Shown here piece after piece: positions 30,225 to 40,000 of a DNA stretch of 64,000 nt. Each line of letters begins with the position of its first letter. Within the stretch, counting starts at the first letter, position 1. This DNA comes from Pseudomonas sp. GV071 (GTDB taxonomy: Bacteria > Pseudomonadota > Gammaproteobacteria > Pseudomonadales > Pseudomonadaceae). The translations under genes and the position numbers were made by a program. Location: positions 398,081 through 462,080 of the forward strand of contig NZ_QAOJ01000003.1 of the NCBI RefSeq assembly GCF_003050835.1. The letters run 5' to 3'. Below the pieces are notes generated by a model. That model was not told the DNA's origin. It saw only the letters and a list, made by a program, of their open reading frames with translations, and made no database searches.

Positions 30225-31055
30225 ATGCGCGTTTTGCTGTTCTGTTTGCTCTGCCTCGCCCTGCCCGCCCACGCCGACAGCTACATCAGCCGACTGCTGA
30301 ACAAACCGGTGCCCGGCGGCGTGGCGGTGGTCGACCTCGGCGCCGGCAACGGTACACCGACGGCCAGCTACCAAGGCAAACCAGTGCTGGTGGTGCATGA
30401 ACAGGGACAACGCTGGCTGGCGATTGTCGGGGTGCCGCTGAGCAGCAAGGCTGGCAGCCAGAGCCTCGTCGCCAAGGATGCCAGCGGCAACCGCACCCTC
30501 AGTTTCACCGTGGGCAGCAAGCATTACGCCGAGCAGCGCATTACCTTGAAGAACCAGCGCCAGGTCAACCCGAACCCGGCCGATCTCAAACGCATCGAGA
30601 AAGAACTGGCCGAGCAAACCCGCGCCTACCAGCGCTTCAGCCCCGGCACGCCAAGCAACCTGCTGCTGGACAAGCCGGTCAACGGCCCGCTGTCGAGCCG
30701 CTTCGGTGTACGGCGTTTTTTCAATGGCGAGGAACGCAATCCGCACGCAGGGCTGGATTTTGCCGTGGCTGCCGGCACACCGATCAAGACGCCGGCGGCG
30801 GGTAAGGTAATTCTGATCGGCAACTACTTCTTCAATGGCAATACGGTGTTCGTCGATCACGGCCAGGGTTTTATCAGCATGTTCTGCCACATGTCGAAAA
30901 TCGACGTGAAGCTCGGTCAGCAGTTGGCCCGTGGCGGCGTAGTCGGCAAGGTCGGTTCCACCGGCCGAGCCACCGGGCCGCACATGCACTGGAATATCAG
31001 CTTGAATGACGTGCGCGTGGACCCGGCAATTTTTATCGGTGCCTTTGAGCCGTAA
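30225..31055 (+). CDS. M23 family metallopeptidase (LytM-like), exported
   Basis: A 276-residue periplasmic peptidase or peptidase-like regulator. Signal peptide about residues 1-18 (MRVLLFCLLCLALPAHA). The LytM domain in the C-terminal half keeps the zinc ligands: NPHAGLDFA (His and Asp) and GPHMHWNISL (HxH), with FCHMSKIDV between. The N-terminal half is an immunoglobulin-like region of the type seen in such endopeptidases. The ATG at 30225 is preferred to the in-frame TTG at 30219. It follows xseA closely, as in other pseudomonads. Confidence 0.92.
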   Translation: MRVLLFCLLCLALPAHADSYISRLLNKPVPGGVAVVDLGAGNGTPTASYQGKPVLVVHEQGQRWLAIVGVPLSSKAGSQSLVAKDASGNRTLSFTVGSKHYAEQRITLKNQRQVNPNPADLKRIEKELAEQTRAYQRFSPGTPSNLLLDKPVNGPLSSRFGVRRFFNGEERNPHAGLDFAVAAGTPIKTPAAGKVILIGNYFFNGNTVFVDHGQGFISMFCHMSKIDVKLGQQLARGGVVGKVGSTGRATGPHMHWNISLNDVRVDPAIFIGAFEP

Positions 31056-31078
31056 CACCGTGAACCCACCATTCATGA

Positions 31079-31156
31079 ATCGTTGGGCTTCGCTTTGCTC
31101 AACCCAACCTACGCCACTCGCCTGTAGGTCGGGTTGAGCCAGCGGCGAAGCCCAAC
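31079..31156. repeat. Repeat arms of the GTTGGGTTGAGC family, site 3
   Basis: Two arms of the family seen at 4106 and 12115, but placed tail to tail: the inward-reading form at 31079-31112 and the outward form GTAGGTCGGGTTGAGC at 31124-31156, only 11 bases apart. The second arm has one change (GTCGGG). They lie between the M23 peptidase and the MscS-family gene, both on the plus strand. Confidence 0.8.
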
Positions 31157-31175
31157 AACCCGCTGGCACAGGACG

Positions 31176-32444
31176 ATGATGACCATGGAACAGCACTACG
31201 ACGCCGCCGTGCAGTGGCTGGAACGTTTTCCCTACCTGTACAGCCTGACCGCCCTGATCATGCTGCTGTGCGCAGCGTTTCTGGCCAACTGGCTGATCAA
31301 GCGGGTGCTGGTGCGCGGCTTCTACCGCCTGCTGCGCGCCTCGCACCTGGGCCAGGACAAGGCGCTGGCGCGCTCGCACATCATTTCCCGCCTGGCCAAC
31401 GTGGTGCCGGCGCTGATTCTGGCCAACGGCGTGGAGCTGATTCCCGACCTGCCGCACGCCCTGATCACGGTGACCCGCAATGTCTGCGGCGCCTTTATCG
31501 TGCTGACCATTGCCCTGGCCGTCGCCGGCATGCTGACGCTCGCCAATTCCTTGTACGAACGCCGCCCCGACGCCCACTTGCGACCGATCAAGGGCTACTT
31601 CCAAGTGGTGAAAATCGTCATCTACGCCGTCGCCACGGTGCTGATGATCGCTACCCTGGTGGACCGCTCGCCGCTGATTCTGCTCTCCGGTCTCGGCGCC
31701 ATGGCCGCTGTGCTGCTGCTGATTTTCCAGGACACCTTGCTGTCGCTGGTGGCCAGCGTGCAGATCTCCTCCAACGACATCATCCGCGTCGGCGACTGGA
31801 TCGAGATGCCGCAATTGAATGCCGATGGCGACGTGATCGATATCGCCCTGCACACGGTAAAAGTGCAGAACTGGGACAAAACCATCACCACCATTCCCAC
31901 CAAGCGCTTTATCACCGACTCATTCAAGAACTGGCGCGGCATGCAGGAAGCCGGCGGCCGACGGATCAAGCGCAGCCTGCACCTGGACCAGAACAGCGTG
32001 CACTTTCTGAGCCCCGAGGAAATCGAGCACCTGCGCCAGTTCAAGCTGCTGGCGCCGTACCTGAAGAGCAAGGAAAGCGAGCTGATGAGCTGGAACAGTC
32101 AGCTGGAAGAACCGCTGCGGGTGGCGGTGAACACCCGCCGGGTCACCAACATCGGCACCTTCCGCGCCTATGTGGAGAACTACCTGCGCCAGCACAACGG
32201 CATCCGTCAGGACATGACCTTGCTGGTGCGCCAGCTCAGCCCATTGGCCGACGGCCTGCCGCTGGAGCTGTATTGCTTCACCAACACCACCGCCTGGGTG
32301 CCCTACGAAGCGATCCAGTCGGACATCTTCGACCATATGCTGGCGATTCTTCCGGAGTTCGGTTTGCGCGTGTTCCAGCATCCAAGCGGGGCGGATATGC
32401 GTGCCGCATTGAGCAGAAGCGGGCTACCCGAAACAAACGAGTAA
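31176..32444 (+). CDS. Mechanosensitive ion channel, MscS family, YbdG-like
   Basis: A 422-residue membrane channel. Five hydrophobic segments occupy about the first 190 residues; the pore-lining helix is followed by the conserved beta-domain VQISSNDIIRVGDWIEMPQ, which marks the MscS family, and then a soluble C-terminal half. The TTIPTKRFITDSFKNWRGM and length match the YbdG type of miniconductance channel. Three in-frame ATGs (31176, 31179, 31185) compete; GGAC lies just before the first. Confidence 0.9.
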   Translation: MMTMEQHYDAAVQWLERFPYLYSLTALIMLLCAAFLANWLIKRVLVRGFYRLLRASHLGQDKALARSHIISRLANVVPALILANGVELIPDLPHALITVTRNVCGAFIVLTIALAVAGMLTLANSLYERRPDAHLRPIKGYFQVVKIVIYAVATVLMIATLVDRSPLILLSGLGAMAAVLLLIFQDTLLSLVASVQISSNDIIRVGDWIEMPQLNADGDVIDIALHTVKVQNWDKTITTIPTKRFITDSFKNWRGMQEAGGRRIKRSLHLDQNSVHFLSPEEIEHLRQFKLLAPYLKSKESELMSWNSQLEEPLRVAVNTRRVTNIGTFRAYVENYLRQHNGIRQDMTLLVRQLSPLADGLPLELYCFTNTTAWVPYEAIQSDIFDHMLAILPEFGLRVFQHPSGADMRAALSRSGLPETNE

Positions 32445-32448
32445 CCCT

Positions 32449-32514
32449 GTGGGAGGAGCTTTAGCCGCGATGTTTTTAACAGATCAAAGGCGTCGCGGCT
32501 TAAGCCCCTCCCAC
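32449..32514. repeat. REP pair upstream of leuA
   Basis: GTGGGAGGAGCTTTAGCCGC at 32449-32468 and GCGGCTTAAGCCCCTCCCAC at 32495-32514 form an inverted REP pair just after the MscS-family stop codon. Confidence 0.8.
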
Positions 32515-32648
32515 AATGACTGCGCAATAATTGTGAACACCACTGTGCTGCCGAGAGAATAAATCTCGCAAAAACCCAAGTATCGCCACGAACCACCAAT
32601 TTTTCGTCCAAGCTTGCCATATTCAACCCAAGCAAATAGGGTTAACGC

Positions 32649-32726
32649 ATGAAAACGCCCCATACCCTCATTCTGCTGCGCCAACACGCCTGCCTGTGCC
32701 TGGTCAGTCCGCGACTGCAAAGCTGA
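32649..32726 (+). CDS. Candidate Leu-rich leader peptide of leuA
   Basis: A 25-residue open frame starting MKTPHTLILLRQ, with six Leu codons, ends 90 bases before leuA. AGGG is placed 7 bases before its ATG as a ribosome site. It reads Leu-Ile-Leu-Leu and later Cys-Leu-Cys-Leu. The position suggests leucine-dependent attenuation of leuA, but I see no clear terminator with a T-run in the remaining leader (32727-32816). The family is not known to me; expression is unproven. Confidence 0.5.
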   Translation: MKTPHTLILLRQHACLCLVSPRLQS

Positions 32727-32816
32727 CTGCTCACCTCGCCCCGCACTACTCTTTATCAAAAGCAGTTTCACCGGTCGGCCACCCTCATCTGGCCACGCTA
32801 CTTAAAGGACTTCGCC

Positions 32817-34493
32817 ATGAGCATGCTCAAAGATCCGTCGAACAAATACCGCGCCTTCACCCCGATCAACATTCCCGACCGCACCTGGCCGAGCAAGGTG
32901 ATCGACAAGGCGCCGATCTGGCTGAGCACCGACCTGCGTGATGGCAACCAGTCGCTGATCGAGCCGATGGATGCCGACAAGAAAATGCGTTTCTTCAAGA
33001 CCCTGCTGGCCGTGGGCTTGAAGGAAATCGAAGTGGGCTTTCCGTCCGCCTCGCAAACTGACTTCGACTTCGTGCGTGAGCTGATCGAAGGCGGCCACAT
33101 TCCCGATGACGTCACCATTCAGGTACTGACCCAGGCCCGTGAAGACCTGATCGAGCGCACCTTCGAGTCGCTCAAGGGCGCCAAGAAAGCCATCGTTCAC
33201 TACTACAACGCCTGCGCGCCGAGCTTCCGCCGCATCGTCTTCAACCAGGACAAGAACGGCGTGAAAGAAATCGCCGTGCACGCCGGGCAGATCATCAAGC
33301 GCCTGGCCGACGCCGCGCCGGAAACCCAGTGGGGTTTCGAGTACTCGCCGGAAGTTTTCAGCTCCACCGAAATCGATTTTTCCGTCGAGGTGTGCAACGC
33401 GGTAATCGCCGTGTTCCAACCCACCCCGGCCAAGCCGCTGATTCTCAACCTGCCGGCGACCATCGAAAACGCCACGCCGAACAACTACGCCGACCAGATC
33501 GAATGGTTCTGCCGTCATGTTGATCGCCGTGACAGCGTGCTGATCAGCCTGCACACCCACAACGACCGTGGCACCGGCGTGGCCGCCACCGAGTTGGGCC
33601 TGATGGCCGGCGCCGACCGCGTGGAAGGTTGCCTGTTCGGCAACGGCGAGCGCACCGGCAACGTCTGTCTGGTGACCGTGGCGCTGAACCTCTACACCCA
33701 GGGCATCGACCCACAGCTGGATTTCTCCGACATCGACACCGTGCGCAAGGTGGTGGAAGACTGCAACCAGCTGCCGGTGCACCCGCGTCACCCCTATGTC
33801 GGCGACCTGGTCCACACCGCGTTCTCCGGCTCGCACCAAGATGCGATCCGCAAAGGTTTCACCCAGCAGAAAGCCGATGGTGTGTGGGAAGTGCCGTACC
33901 TGCCGATCGACCCGGCCGACATCGGCCGCAGCTACGAGGCGGTGATTCGCGTCAACAGCCAGTCGGGCAAAGGCGGCATCACCTTCCTGCTCGAACAGGA
34001 ATATGGCATTAGCCTGCCGCGCCGCATGCAGATCGAATTCAGCCAAGTGGTGCAGAAAGAAACCGATCGCCTCGGCCTGGAAATGACCGCCGAGCAAATC
34101 TACGCCCTGCTGCAGAACGAGTACCTGCAAGCCGACAGCCCGTATGTGCTGAAGAGCCATCGCCTGCAGGAAGAGAACGGCATCTGCAACGTCGATATCG
34201 ACGTCACCGTCAGCGGTGAACTGCGCCGCAAACACGGCACTGGCAAAGGCCCACTGGAAGCCCTGGTCGCCTCGCTGCCGCGCAACCTGGAGATCATCGA
34301 TTACCACGAACACGCCATCGGTGCAGGTGCCAATGCCAAGGCCGCTGCCTATATCGAAGTGCGCCTGGACGGTGGCCGTCCGGTGTTCGGCGTCGGCATC
34401 GACGAAAACATCACCACCGCCAGCTTCCGTGCCCTGTTCAGCGCCCTCAACCGCGCGCTGAAACAGGCCGAGGAAAACAGCCAGGCGGCGTGA
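32817..34493 (+). CDS. leuA: 2-isopropylmalate synthase
   Basis: First enzyme of leucine synthesis, joining 2-oxoisovalerate and acetyl-CoA. The 558 residues are the length of the Pseudomonas-type (LeuA2) enzyme. The HMGL-like barrel carries [16 protein letters not shown] and the metal-site motif [24 protein letters not shown] follows. The C-terminal LeuA dimer/regulatory domain with leucine-binding role covers about the last 130 residues. AAAGGA precedes the ATG. A candidate leader peptide lies upstream and a terminator downstream. Confidence 0.97.
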   Translation: MSMLKDPSNKYRAFTPINIPDRTWPSKVIDKAPIWLSTDLRDGNQSLIEPMDADKKMRFFKTLLAVGLKEIEVGFPSASQTDFDFVRELIEGGHIPDDVTIQVLTQAREDLIERTFESLKGAKKAIVHYYNACAPSFRRIVFNQDKNGVKEIAVHAGQIIKRLADAAPETQWGFEYSPEVFSSTEIDFSVEVCNAVIAVFQPTPAKPLILNLPATIENATPNNYADQIEWFCRHVDRRDSVLISLHTHNDRGTGVAATELGLMAGADRVEGCLFGNGERTGNVCLVTVALNLYTQGIDPQLDFSDIDTVRKVVEDCNQLPVHPRHPYVGDLVHTAFSGSHQDAIRKGFTQQKADGVWEVPYLPIDPADIGRSYEAVIRVNSQSGKGGITFLLEQEYGISLPRRMQIEFSQVVQKETDRLGLEMTAEQIYALLQNEYLQADSPYVLKSHRLQEENGICNVDIDVTVSGELRRKHGTGKGPLEALVASLPRNLEIIDYHEHAIGAGANAKAAAYIEVRLDGGRPVFGVGIDENITTASFRALFSALNRALKQAEENSQAA

Positions 34494-34511
34494 TTTCCAA
34501 GCGGTAAGCAA

Positions 34512-34543
34512 AAAGGGCGCCCGGTAACGAGCGCCCTTTTTTT
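34512..34543 (+). terminator. Rho-independent terminator of leuA
   Basis: Stem AAGGGCGC with GCGCCCTT around a short loop, followed by seven T. It lies 18 bases past the leuA stop codon. Confidence 0.92.
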
Positions 34544-34583
34544 GTCTGCGCAGTTTGCTAGCCGCGCGTAGAAAAGCAAAAAC

Positions 34584-34604
34584 TCGAGGCTTCAGCCTCG
34601 ATGT
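34584..34604. repeat. Single REP-like palindrome
   Basis: CGAGGCTTCAGCCTCG is a short palindrome resembling one REP arm. It lies between the leuA terminator and the pilin operon; the rest of the 244-base gap shows no feature I can name. Confidence 0.5.
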
Positions 34605-34737
34605 TTGTTGATCGCGCCAGCCCAGGCCTTTGTATCGATCAGCGTACAAAACACCAACCAAACCGATACCCGCAGACATTCTGGCAATACAAACGCTCGG
34701 CACACTCGCGCCTCCATTTCCTACTTGCGTGAAGCCT

Positions 34738-35268
34738 ATGTCTGTATCGGCTGATTTCACTGTTGCCGCGATTTACCGCAGACACCCCAAGGCGCAAGGC
34801 GCGTTCACCCTGATCGAGATGCTGATTGTGGTGGTATTGCTGGCGATTTTTGCCGCCATCGCCATCCCCAGCTTCAGCCGCCTGACCCACAACAACCAGG
34901 CGCTGACCGCCGCCAACGAACTGTATTCGGTGCTGCAGTACGCCCGCAGCGAAGCACTTAGCCGTGGCCGTGGTGTCACCGTCAGCGTGACCGCCAGTGA
35001 CGCCTGGGCCGGCGAGATCACGGTGAAAGCCGGCAGTGAAACCTTGCGTCACTACGCCAAGGGCCTGTTCGGCAAAGCCAGCGCCAGCAGCTCGCTGACC
35101 ACCCTGACCTTCTGCCCCGGCTTCGTCGCCGCCAGCACCTGCAGCAACGGCGCGCTCAGCAGTCCGCCGACCATCACCGTGGGCTATGCCGACGACAGCT
35201 CGGTGACCACCCGCACAATCAAGGTACTTGCCAGTGGCCAGATCTCCCGCCCCGCCCTCAGCCAGTAA
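34738..35268 (+). CDS. fimU: Type IV minor pilin FimU/FimT-like (GspH family)
   Basis: A 176-residue minor pilin, probably part of the pilus-tip priming complex. The class III signal is clear: basic leader, then Gly-Ala-Phe-Thr-Leu-Ile-Glu (GAFTLIEMLIVVVLLAIF), with PilD cleavage expected after the Gly. The mature head is Ser/Thr-rich with a cysteine pair (TFCPGFVAASTCSNG). First gene of the minor pilin operon. The position next to pilV favours FimU over the similar FimT. ATG 34738 is chosen; upstream in-frame codons add a non-pilin extension. Confidence 0.88.
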   Translation: MSVSADFTVAAIYRRHPKAQGAFTLIEMLIVVVLLAIFAAIAIPSFSRLTHNNQALTAANELYSVLQYARSEALSRGRGVTVSVTASDAWAGEITVKAGSETLRHYAKGLFGKASASSSLTTLTFCPGFVAASTCSNGALSSPPTITVGYADDSSVTTRTIKVLASGQISRPALSQ

Positions 35269-35812
35269 ATTTCCCCGCCCTGCGGCCGTGGCCGGTTTCA
35301 GCATGATCGAAGTGCTGATCGGCCTGCTGGTGCTGTGCATCGGCGTGCTCGGCATGGTCTCGCTGCAGACCCACGGCTTGCAGCTTTCGCAAAGCGCCAA
35401 CCAACGCAGCACCGCGGTGATGCTGGCCCAGGACCTGGTGGAGATGATGCGCAGCAACCCCGACGCCACGCTCAACGCCGCCAACCTGTTCAGCAACACC
35501 TCCGGTTACTACAAGGCCGCCGGCAGCGAGTTCGCCAGCACCAGCGTGGCCAACTGCGCCGGTCTCGATCGCAGTGCCGGCGGCAGCGCCATCGCCAGCC
35601 AGGACCTGGGCTGCTGGCTGCAGGAAGTGCAAAGCCTGCTGCCAGTCACCAGCGGCCTGCTCAAAGGCAACTTCACCATCTGCCCGAGCAAGCAGGAAAA
35701 CAGCTGCGCCAGCGGTTCCAGTTCGGTGGTGATGATCCAGATGGCCTGGCAAGACAAGAGCGGCGACTGCACCGATGGCATCTGCTACTACCGCCTGCGA
35801 GCCGAACTATGA
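35234..35812 (+). CDS. pilV: Type IV pilus minor pilin PilV
   Basis: A 192-residue minor pilin. The leader ends in PAAVAGFSMIEVLIGLLVL, with cleavage expected after the Gly and the conserved Glu at +5. The start is uncertain: GTG 35234 (AAGG nine bases upstream) or TTG 35228, and either makes it overlap the fimU end by about 35 bases. The head contains several cysteines. Its TGA overlaps the pilW ATG. Confidence 0.9.
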   Translation: MARSPAPPSASKFPRPAAVAGFSMIEVLIGLLVLCIGVLGMVSLQTHGLQLSQSANQRSTAVMLAQDLVEMMRSNPDATLNAANLFSNTSGYYKAAGSEFASTSVANCAGLDRSAGGSAIASQDLGCWLQEVQSLLPVTSGLLKGNFTICPSKQENSCASGSSSVVMIQMAWQDKSGDCTDGICYYRLRAEL

Positions 35813-36531
35813 ACCAGAGTCTTATCCGTCAGCGCGGCCTGTCGTTGATCGAGCTGATGGTCGCCATGCTGATCAGCACGTTCATGATCCTTGGCGCCAC
35901 CCAGGTGTACATCGATAACCAGCGCACCTACCAGTTCCAGCAAGGCCAGAGCAGCAACCAGAATCTGGGGCGGATGATTCAGCTGCTGCTCGAACAGCAA
36001 CTGGCGCGTACCGGCTACCGGGCTGAACCGCTGCTGACCACCAGCCTCTCCAGCGCCTTCCCGGCCCTGGCCAGCAGCAACGGTTGCCCGGCGTTCAGCG
36101 CCGGCCAGACGTTGCTGTTGAGCAGTGACAACGCTGGCGTGTGTTTCCGCTACCAGGGCTCGGCCGATGGCGCCGACCTCAATTGCCTGGGCAACAAGAT
36201 CGCTGCCGGGGTGGCGGTGCTTAGCCGCATCAGTTTTGTCAGCAGCACCACCGCCGGTGCCGGCAGCCTGACCTGCTCGGTCGGCGGGGTGAGCACCACC
36301 CTGGTCGACGGCCTGGCCGACTTCGTGCTGTTCAAGCTGCCCAGCAGCAGTGGCTCGGCCCAGGGCCTGCGTTATGCCGCGCTGCTCACCAGCAGCAAGA
36401 CCCTGCGCGATGGGGTTGCCACCAGCGTGCTCGATCAGTGGCAAAGCCTGAGCGGCAAGACCCGCAGCAGCGACCAGTACCTGTACCAGATCAGCCAGGG
36501 CAGCGTGGCCCTGAGGAACCTGATGCCATGA
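35809..36531 (+). CDS. pilW: Type IV pilus minor pilin PilW
   Basis: A 240-residue minor pilin and member of the tip complex with PilV, PilX, FimU and PilY1. The short leader QRGLSLIELMVAMLISTFMI has the Gly cleavage site and Glu at +5. The ATG at 35809 overlaps the pilV TGA (ATGA), and its own TGA overlaps the pilX start. Much longer in-frame extension upstream is a shadow across pilV. Confidence 0.92.
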   Translation: MNQSLIRQRGLSLIELMVAMLISTFMILGATQVYIDNQRTYQFQQGQSSNQNLGRMIQLLLEQQLARTGYRAEPLLTTSLSSAFPALASSNGCPAFSAGQTLLLSSDNAGVCFRYQGSADGADLNCLGNKIAAGVAVLSRISFVSSTTAGAGSLTCSVGGVSTTLVDGLADFVLFKLPSSSGSAQGLRYAALLTSSKTLRDGVATSVLDQWQSLSGKTRSSDQYLYQISQGSVALRNLMP

Positions 36532-37097
36532 GCACCCACCTCCCCTCCAAGCAACAGGGCGCCGCCCTGCTGGTCGCCCTGGTGATGCTGCTGTTGATCA
36601 CTTTGCTGGCCACTTCCAGCCTGCGCGACAGCACGTTGCAGAACCGCATGAGCGGCAGCGTCGCCGAACGCCAGCATGCCGCCAATGCCGCCGAGTCGGC
36701 CTTGCGTGAAGGCGAACGGCGCCTGCAGGCGCTGGCCAATACCGGGGTCAGCAGCCAGGGTGCGGCGGACTGCAGCGCCAGCATCGGCGCCCTCGCTGGC
36801 AGCGTCGGCAACCTGTGCGTGCTGTCCACCGACCGCTTCGCCACCAGCACTGTCGCTGGCACCGACTGGTGGACTGCCGCCACCTATGCCACCGACTACC
36901 TGGGCTCCGACGGCGCCTCCAGTTTCAACAGCACGCCGCGTTGGAATGCTGCCTACATCGGCACCTCGACCACTGACCTGGAAACCCTGCAACAGGGTAA
37001 AGGCACCTACTTCTACCGCGTCAGCGCGGCCGCTCGGGCCGACGGAAAACGCTTTCCCGTTGTCCGCCAGAGCGTCTACAGGATTACCGTGCAATGA
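36528..37097 (+). CDS. pilX: Type IV pilus minor pilin PilX
   Basis: A 189-residue minor pilin. The leader QQGAALLVALVMLLLITLLA is typical of PilX and lacks the Glu at +5 that most pilins carry, as expected for a tip-proximal GspK/PilX-type pilin. A PilX_N block (NRMSGSVAERQHAANAAES) follows. Both ends overlap neighbours by ATGA. Confidence 0.9.
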   Translation: MSTHLPSKQQGAALLVALVMLLLITLLATSSLRDSTLQNRMSGSVAERQHAANAAESALREGERRLQALANTGVSSQGAADCSASIGALAGSVGNLCVLSTDRFATSTVAGTDWWTAATYATDYLGSDGASSFNSTPRWNAAYIGTSTTDLETLQQGKGTYFYRVSAAARADGKRFPVVRQSVYRITVQ

Positions 37098-40000
37098 CTT
37101 ATCGCCGCCCTTCGCTGTCCCTGCTTTCGCCTCTGTTGTTCCTGGCTGCGCTGCATGTCAGCCCGGCGGCGGCCACCGCGCTGAACCTCAGCCAGGTGCC
37201 ACTGTTCCTCACCGAAGGGGTGGCGCCGAACATCATGGTCACCATCGATAACTCGGGGAGCATGAAGTGGGCGTTCGCGCCGGACGGCATGAACCCCACC
37301 ACCGGTTCAACGTACAACGGCTACACCGCCGAGCAGGTGCGCACCAGCCGCCGAGCCAAATCCGCGGCATTCAACCCGCTGTACTACAACCCGGCGGTCA
37401 CCTACACCGCGCCCTACAGCGTTACCTACAGCAACGGCACGACCACCACCACGCCGCTGACCACCAGTTTCACGGCGGCCTACGTCAACGGTTTCAAGAG
37501 CGCGCGCGGTAGCCTCAACCTGTCCAGCGGTTACATGGTCAGTTGGGACTACGACACCAGTCGTGGCACCACGGCGGCTTCCAGCAGCAACTCGACCTAC
37601 TGGTCGTACAGCAACTACGCCAGCTACTCGAGCCCGGACAAGGTCTACTACCTGGCGGCCAACCCGTCGGCCGATTTCGGCTCGACCACGACCACCAGCA
37701 CGTCCTCAAGTAGCGCAGCCACCAGTTACAGCACCAGCACCACGTCCACCAGCTCCCAGAGCATCAGCAGCGGCGGCTCCTACAAGGTGACCAAGTCAGG
37801 CAGCACCTGCAGCGTCACCTTCACCAACCCCAGCACGGCGTCGACCACCGACACCAGCACCGATAGCACCACCAGTGCTACCACCAAGGTCGTGACCACC
37901 ACCACCGTCAATTACTCGGCTGGCACCTGCACCCTGAAAACCAGCGGCAGCACCAGCACCTACACGGTGTCTGCGACCAAGACCACCGGCACCAGTGCCG
38001 TCACCACGGTAACCACCGTGGACCGCACCAAGCTCGCCGTGCCGGCCTACTACTACGTGTATAACAGCGCGCTGTCGGGCTGTACCGCGAGCCTTCAAGA
38101 CGACAACTGCTACAAGCTGGTGACCGTCAGCGCCACTTCGGGCACTGGCAGTACGGACGAGCGGCAAAACTTCGCCAACTGGTACAGCTTCTACCGTAAC
38201 CGCGAACTGGCCACCCAGTCGGCGGCCAACCTGGCGTTCTCCGAGCTGTCTTCCGATACCCGCTTGAGCTGGCAAGCACTAGGTACCAGCGACACCTGCA
38301 TCACCAGCAGCTCGTACCTGAGCAGCTACAACTGCCGGGGCCTGGACAGCAGCAGTACCAGCACCTACGACAACCGCCTGGGCGACTTCTCCGGCAGCCA
38401 CCGGGCCCAGTTTTTCACCTGGCTGGGGGACATCTATTTCAACCAGAGCACGCCGCTGCTCGGCGCCATCGACCGGGTCGGCAGTCTGCTCACCGCCACC
38501 GGCAAATACGGGCCTTACGCGAAGGTCATTGGCACCACCGAAAGCCCGGTGTACGCCTGCCGCGCCAGCTATAGCATCACCCTCACCGACGGCATCTGGA
38601 ACACAGCCGGTAGCCATGGCGAGTACGACAACAGCAGCCGTACCCTGCCCGACGGCAACCGTTACAGCCCGGTTGCGCCCTTCAAAGACAGCACCAGCAA
38701 TACCCTCGCCGACCTCGCCTTCAAATACTGGGCCACCGATGCACAGACCACGGTGGCCAACGAAGTGCCGACTTACACCAAGGAAAGTGGCAGCGGCCAG
38801 TACTGGAATCCGAAGAATGACCCCGCCACCTGGCAGCACATGGTCAGCTACTTCGTCGGCCTGGGCCTGACCAACACCCTGACCAACCCGGCCTGGGGCG
38901 GCGACACCTATTCCGGCGATTACAGCGCCCTGGTCGCCGGCACCAAGAGCTGGCCGGCGGCTTCGTCGGGCAGCGCCAACAACGTCTATGACATGTGGCA
39001 TGCGGCGATCAACTCGCGCGGCGAATTCTTCAGCGCCGACAGTCCGGACAGCCTGCTCACTGCCCTGCAAAGCATCGTTACGCGGATCAACGAAACCAGC
39101 ACTGCCAGTGCCAGCCAGGCGATCAGCTCGCCGCTGACCGACAGCGACTACAGCTCCGCCAACAGCTACATCCCGAGTTTCTCCAGCGAAGACTGGAGCG
39201 GCACCCTGATCAAATACGAGCGCACCACCAGCGCCACCACCGAAGCCTGGAATGCGCAGACTATCCTGGATGCGGCCTACCCCAGCGGCAACACCGCCTA
39301 CGCCAACCGGCCGATCTACATCGCCGGCGGCACCGCCAGCAGCGGCCTGCAGAGTTTCGCCTGGGCCAACCTGAGCACCGCGCAGCAAACCACCCTGAAC
39401 AAGGCGCTGGACAGCACCGTCGACAGCAACGGCACAAAACGCCTGAGCTGGCTGCGTGGCGACCGCAGCAACGAAGGCACCCTGCTACGCAGCCGTGGCC
39501 ATATCCTTGGCGACATCGTCGACTCCACCCCGGTGCTGGTGACCACCCCAAGCAGCCCGGTGGCGAAGATGAATGCCCTGGTCGGCGACACCTCGTACAC
39601 CGACTTCAAAACCACCTGGGCCAGCCGTGCCACGCGGGTGTACGTCGGCGCCAACGACGGCATGCTGCATGCCTTCGACGACACCGGCAAAGAGACCTTC
39701 GCCTTTATCCCCAGCAGCGTGATCAGCAACCTGTACAAGCTGATGGACCCCGACTACACCAGCGGTGCCCACCAGTACTACGTCGACGGCACACCGACGG
39801 TGGCCGATGTGTACTTCAGCAATGCCTGGCACACGGTCTTGGTCGGCACCCTGCGTGGCGGTGGTCGGGCCTTGTTTGCCCTGGACATAACTGACCCTGC
39901 CAACGTCAAACTGCTGTGGGAAAAAAGCTTCAGCGACAGCGCCTATGCCGAGCTCGGCTACACCTATGCCAAGCCGGTGATCGCCCGTCTGCACAGCGGC

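Noticed and set aside
34584..34737. Sigma54 promoter for the pilin operon
   Set aside because: TGGCAATACAAACGCT near 34682 lacks the GC element and spacing needed (TGGCAC-N5-TTGCA).
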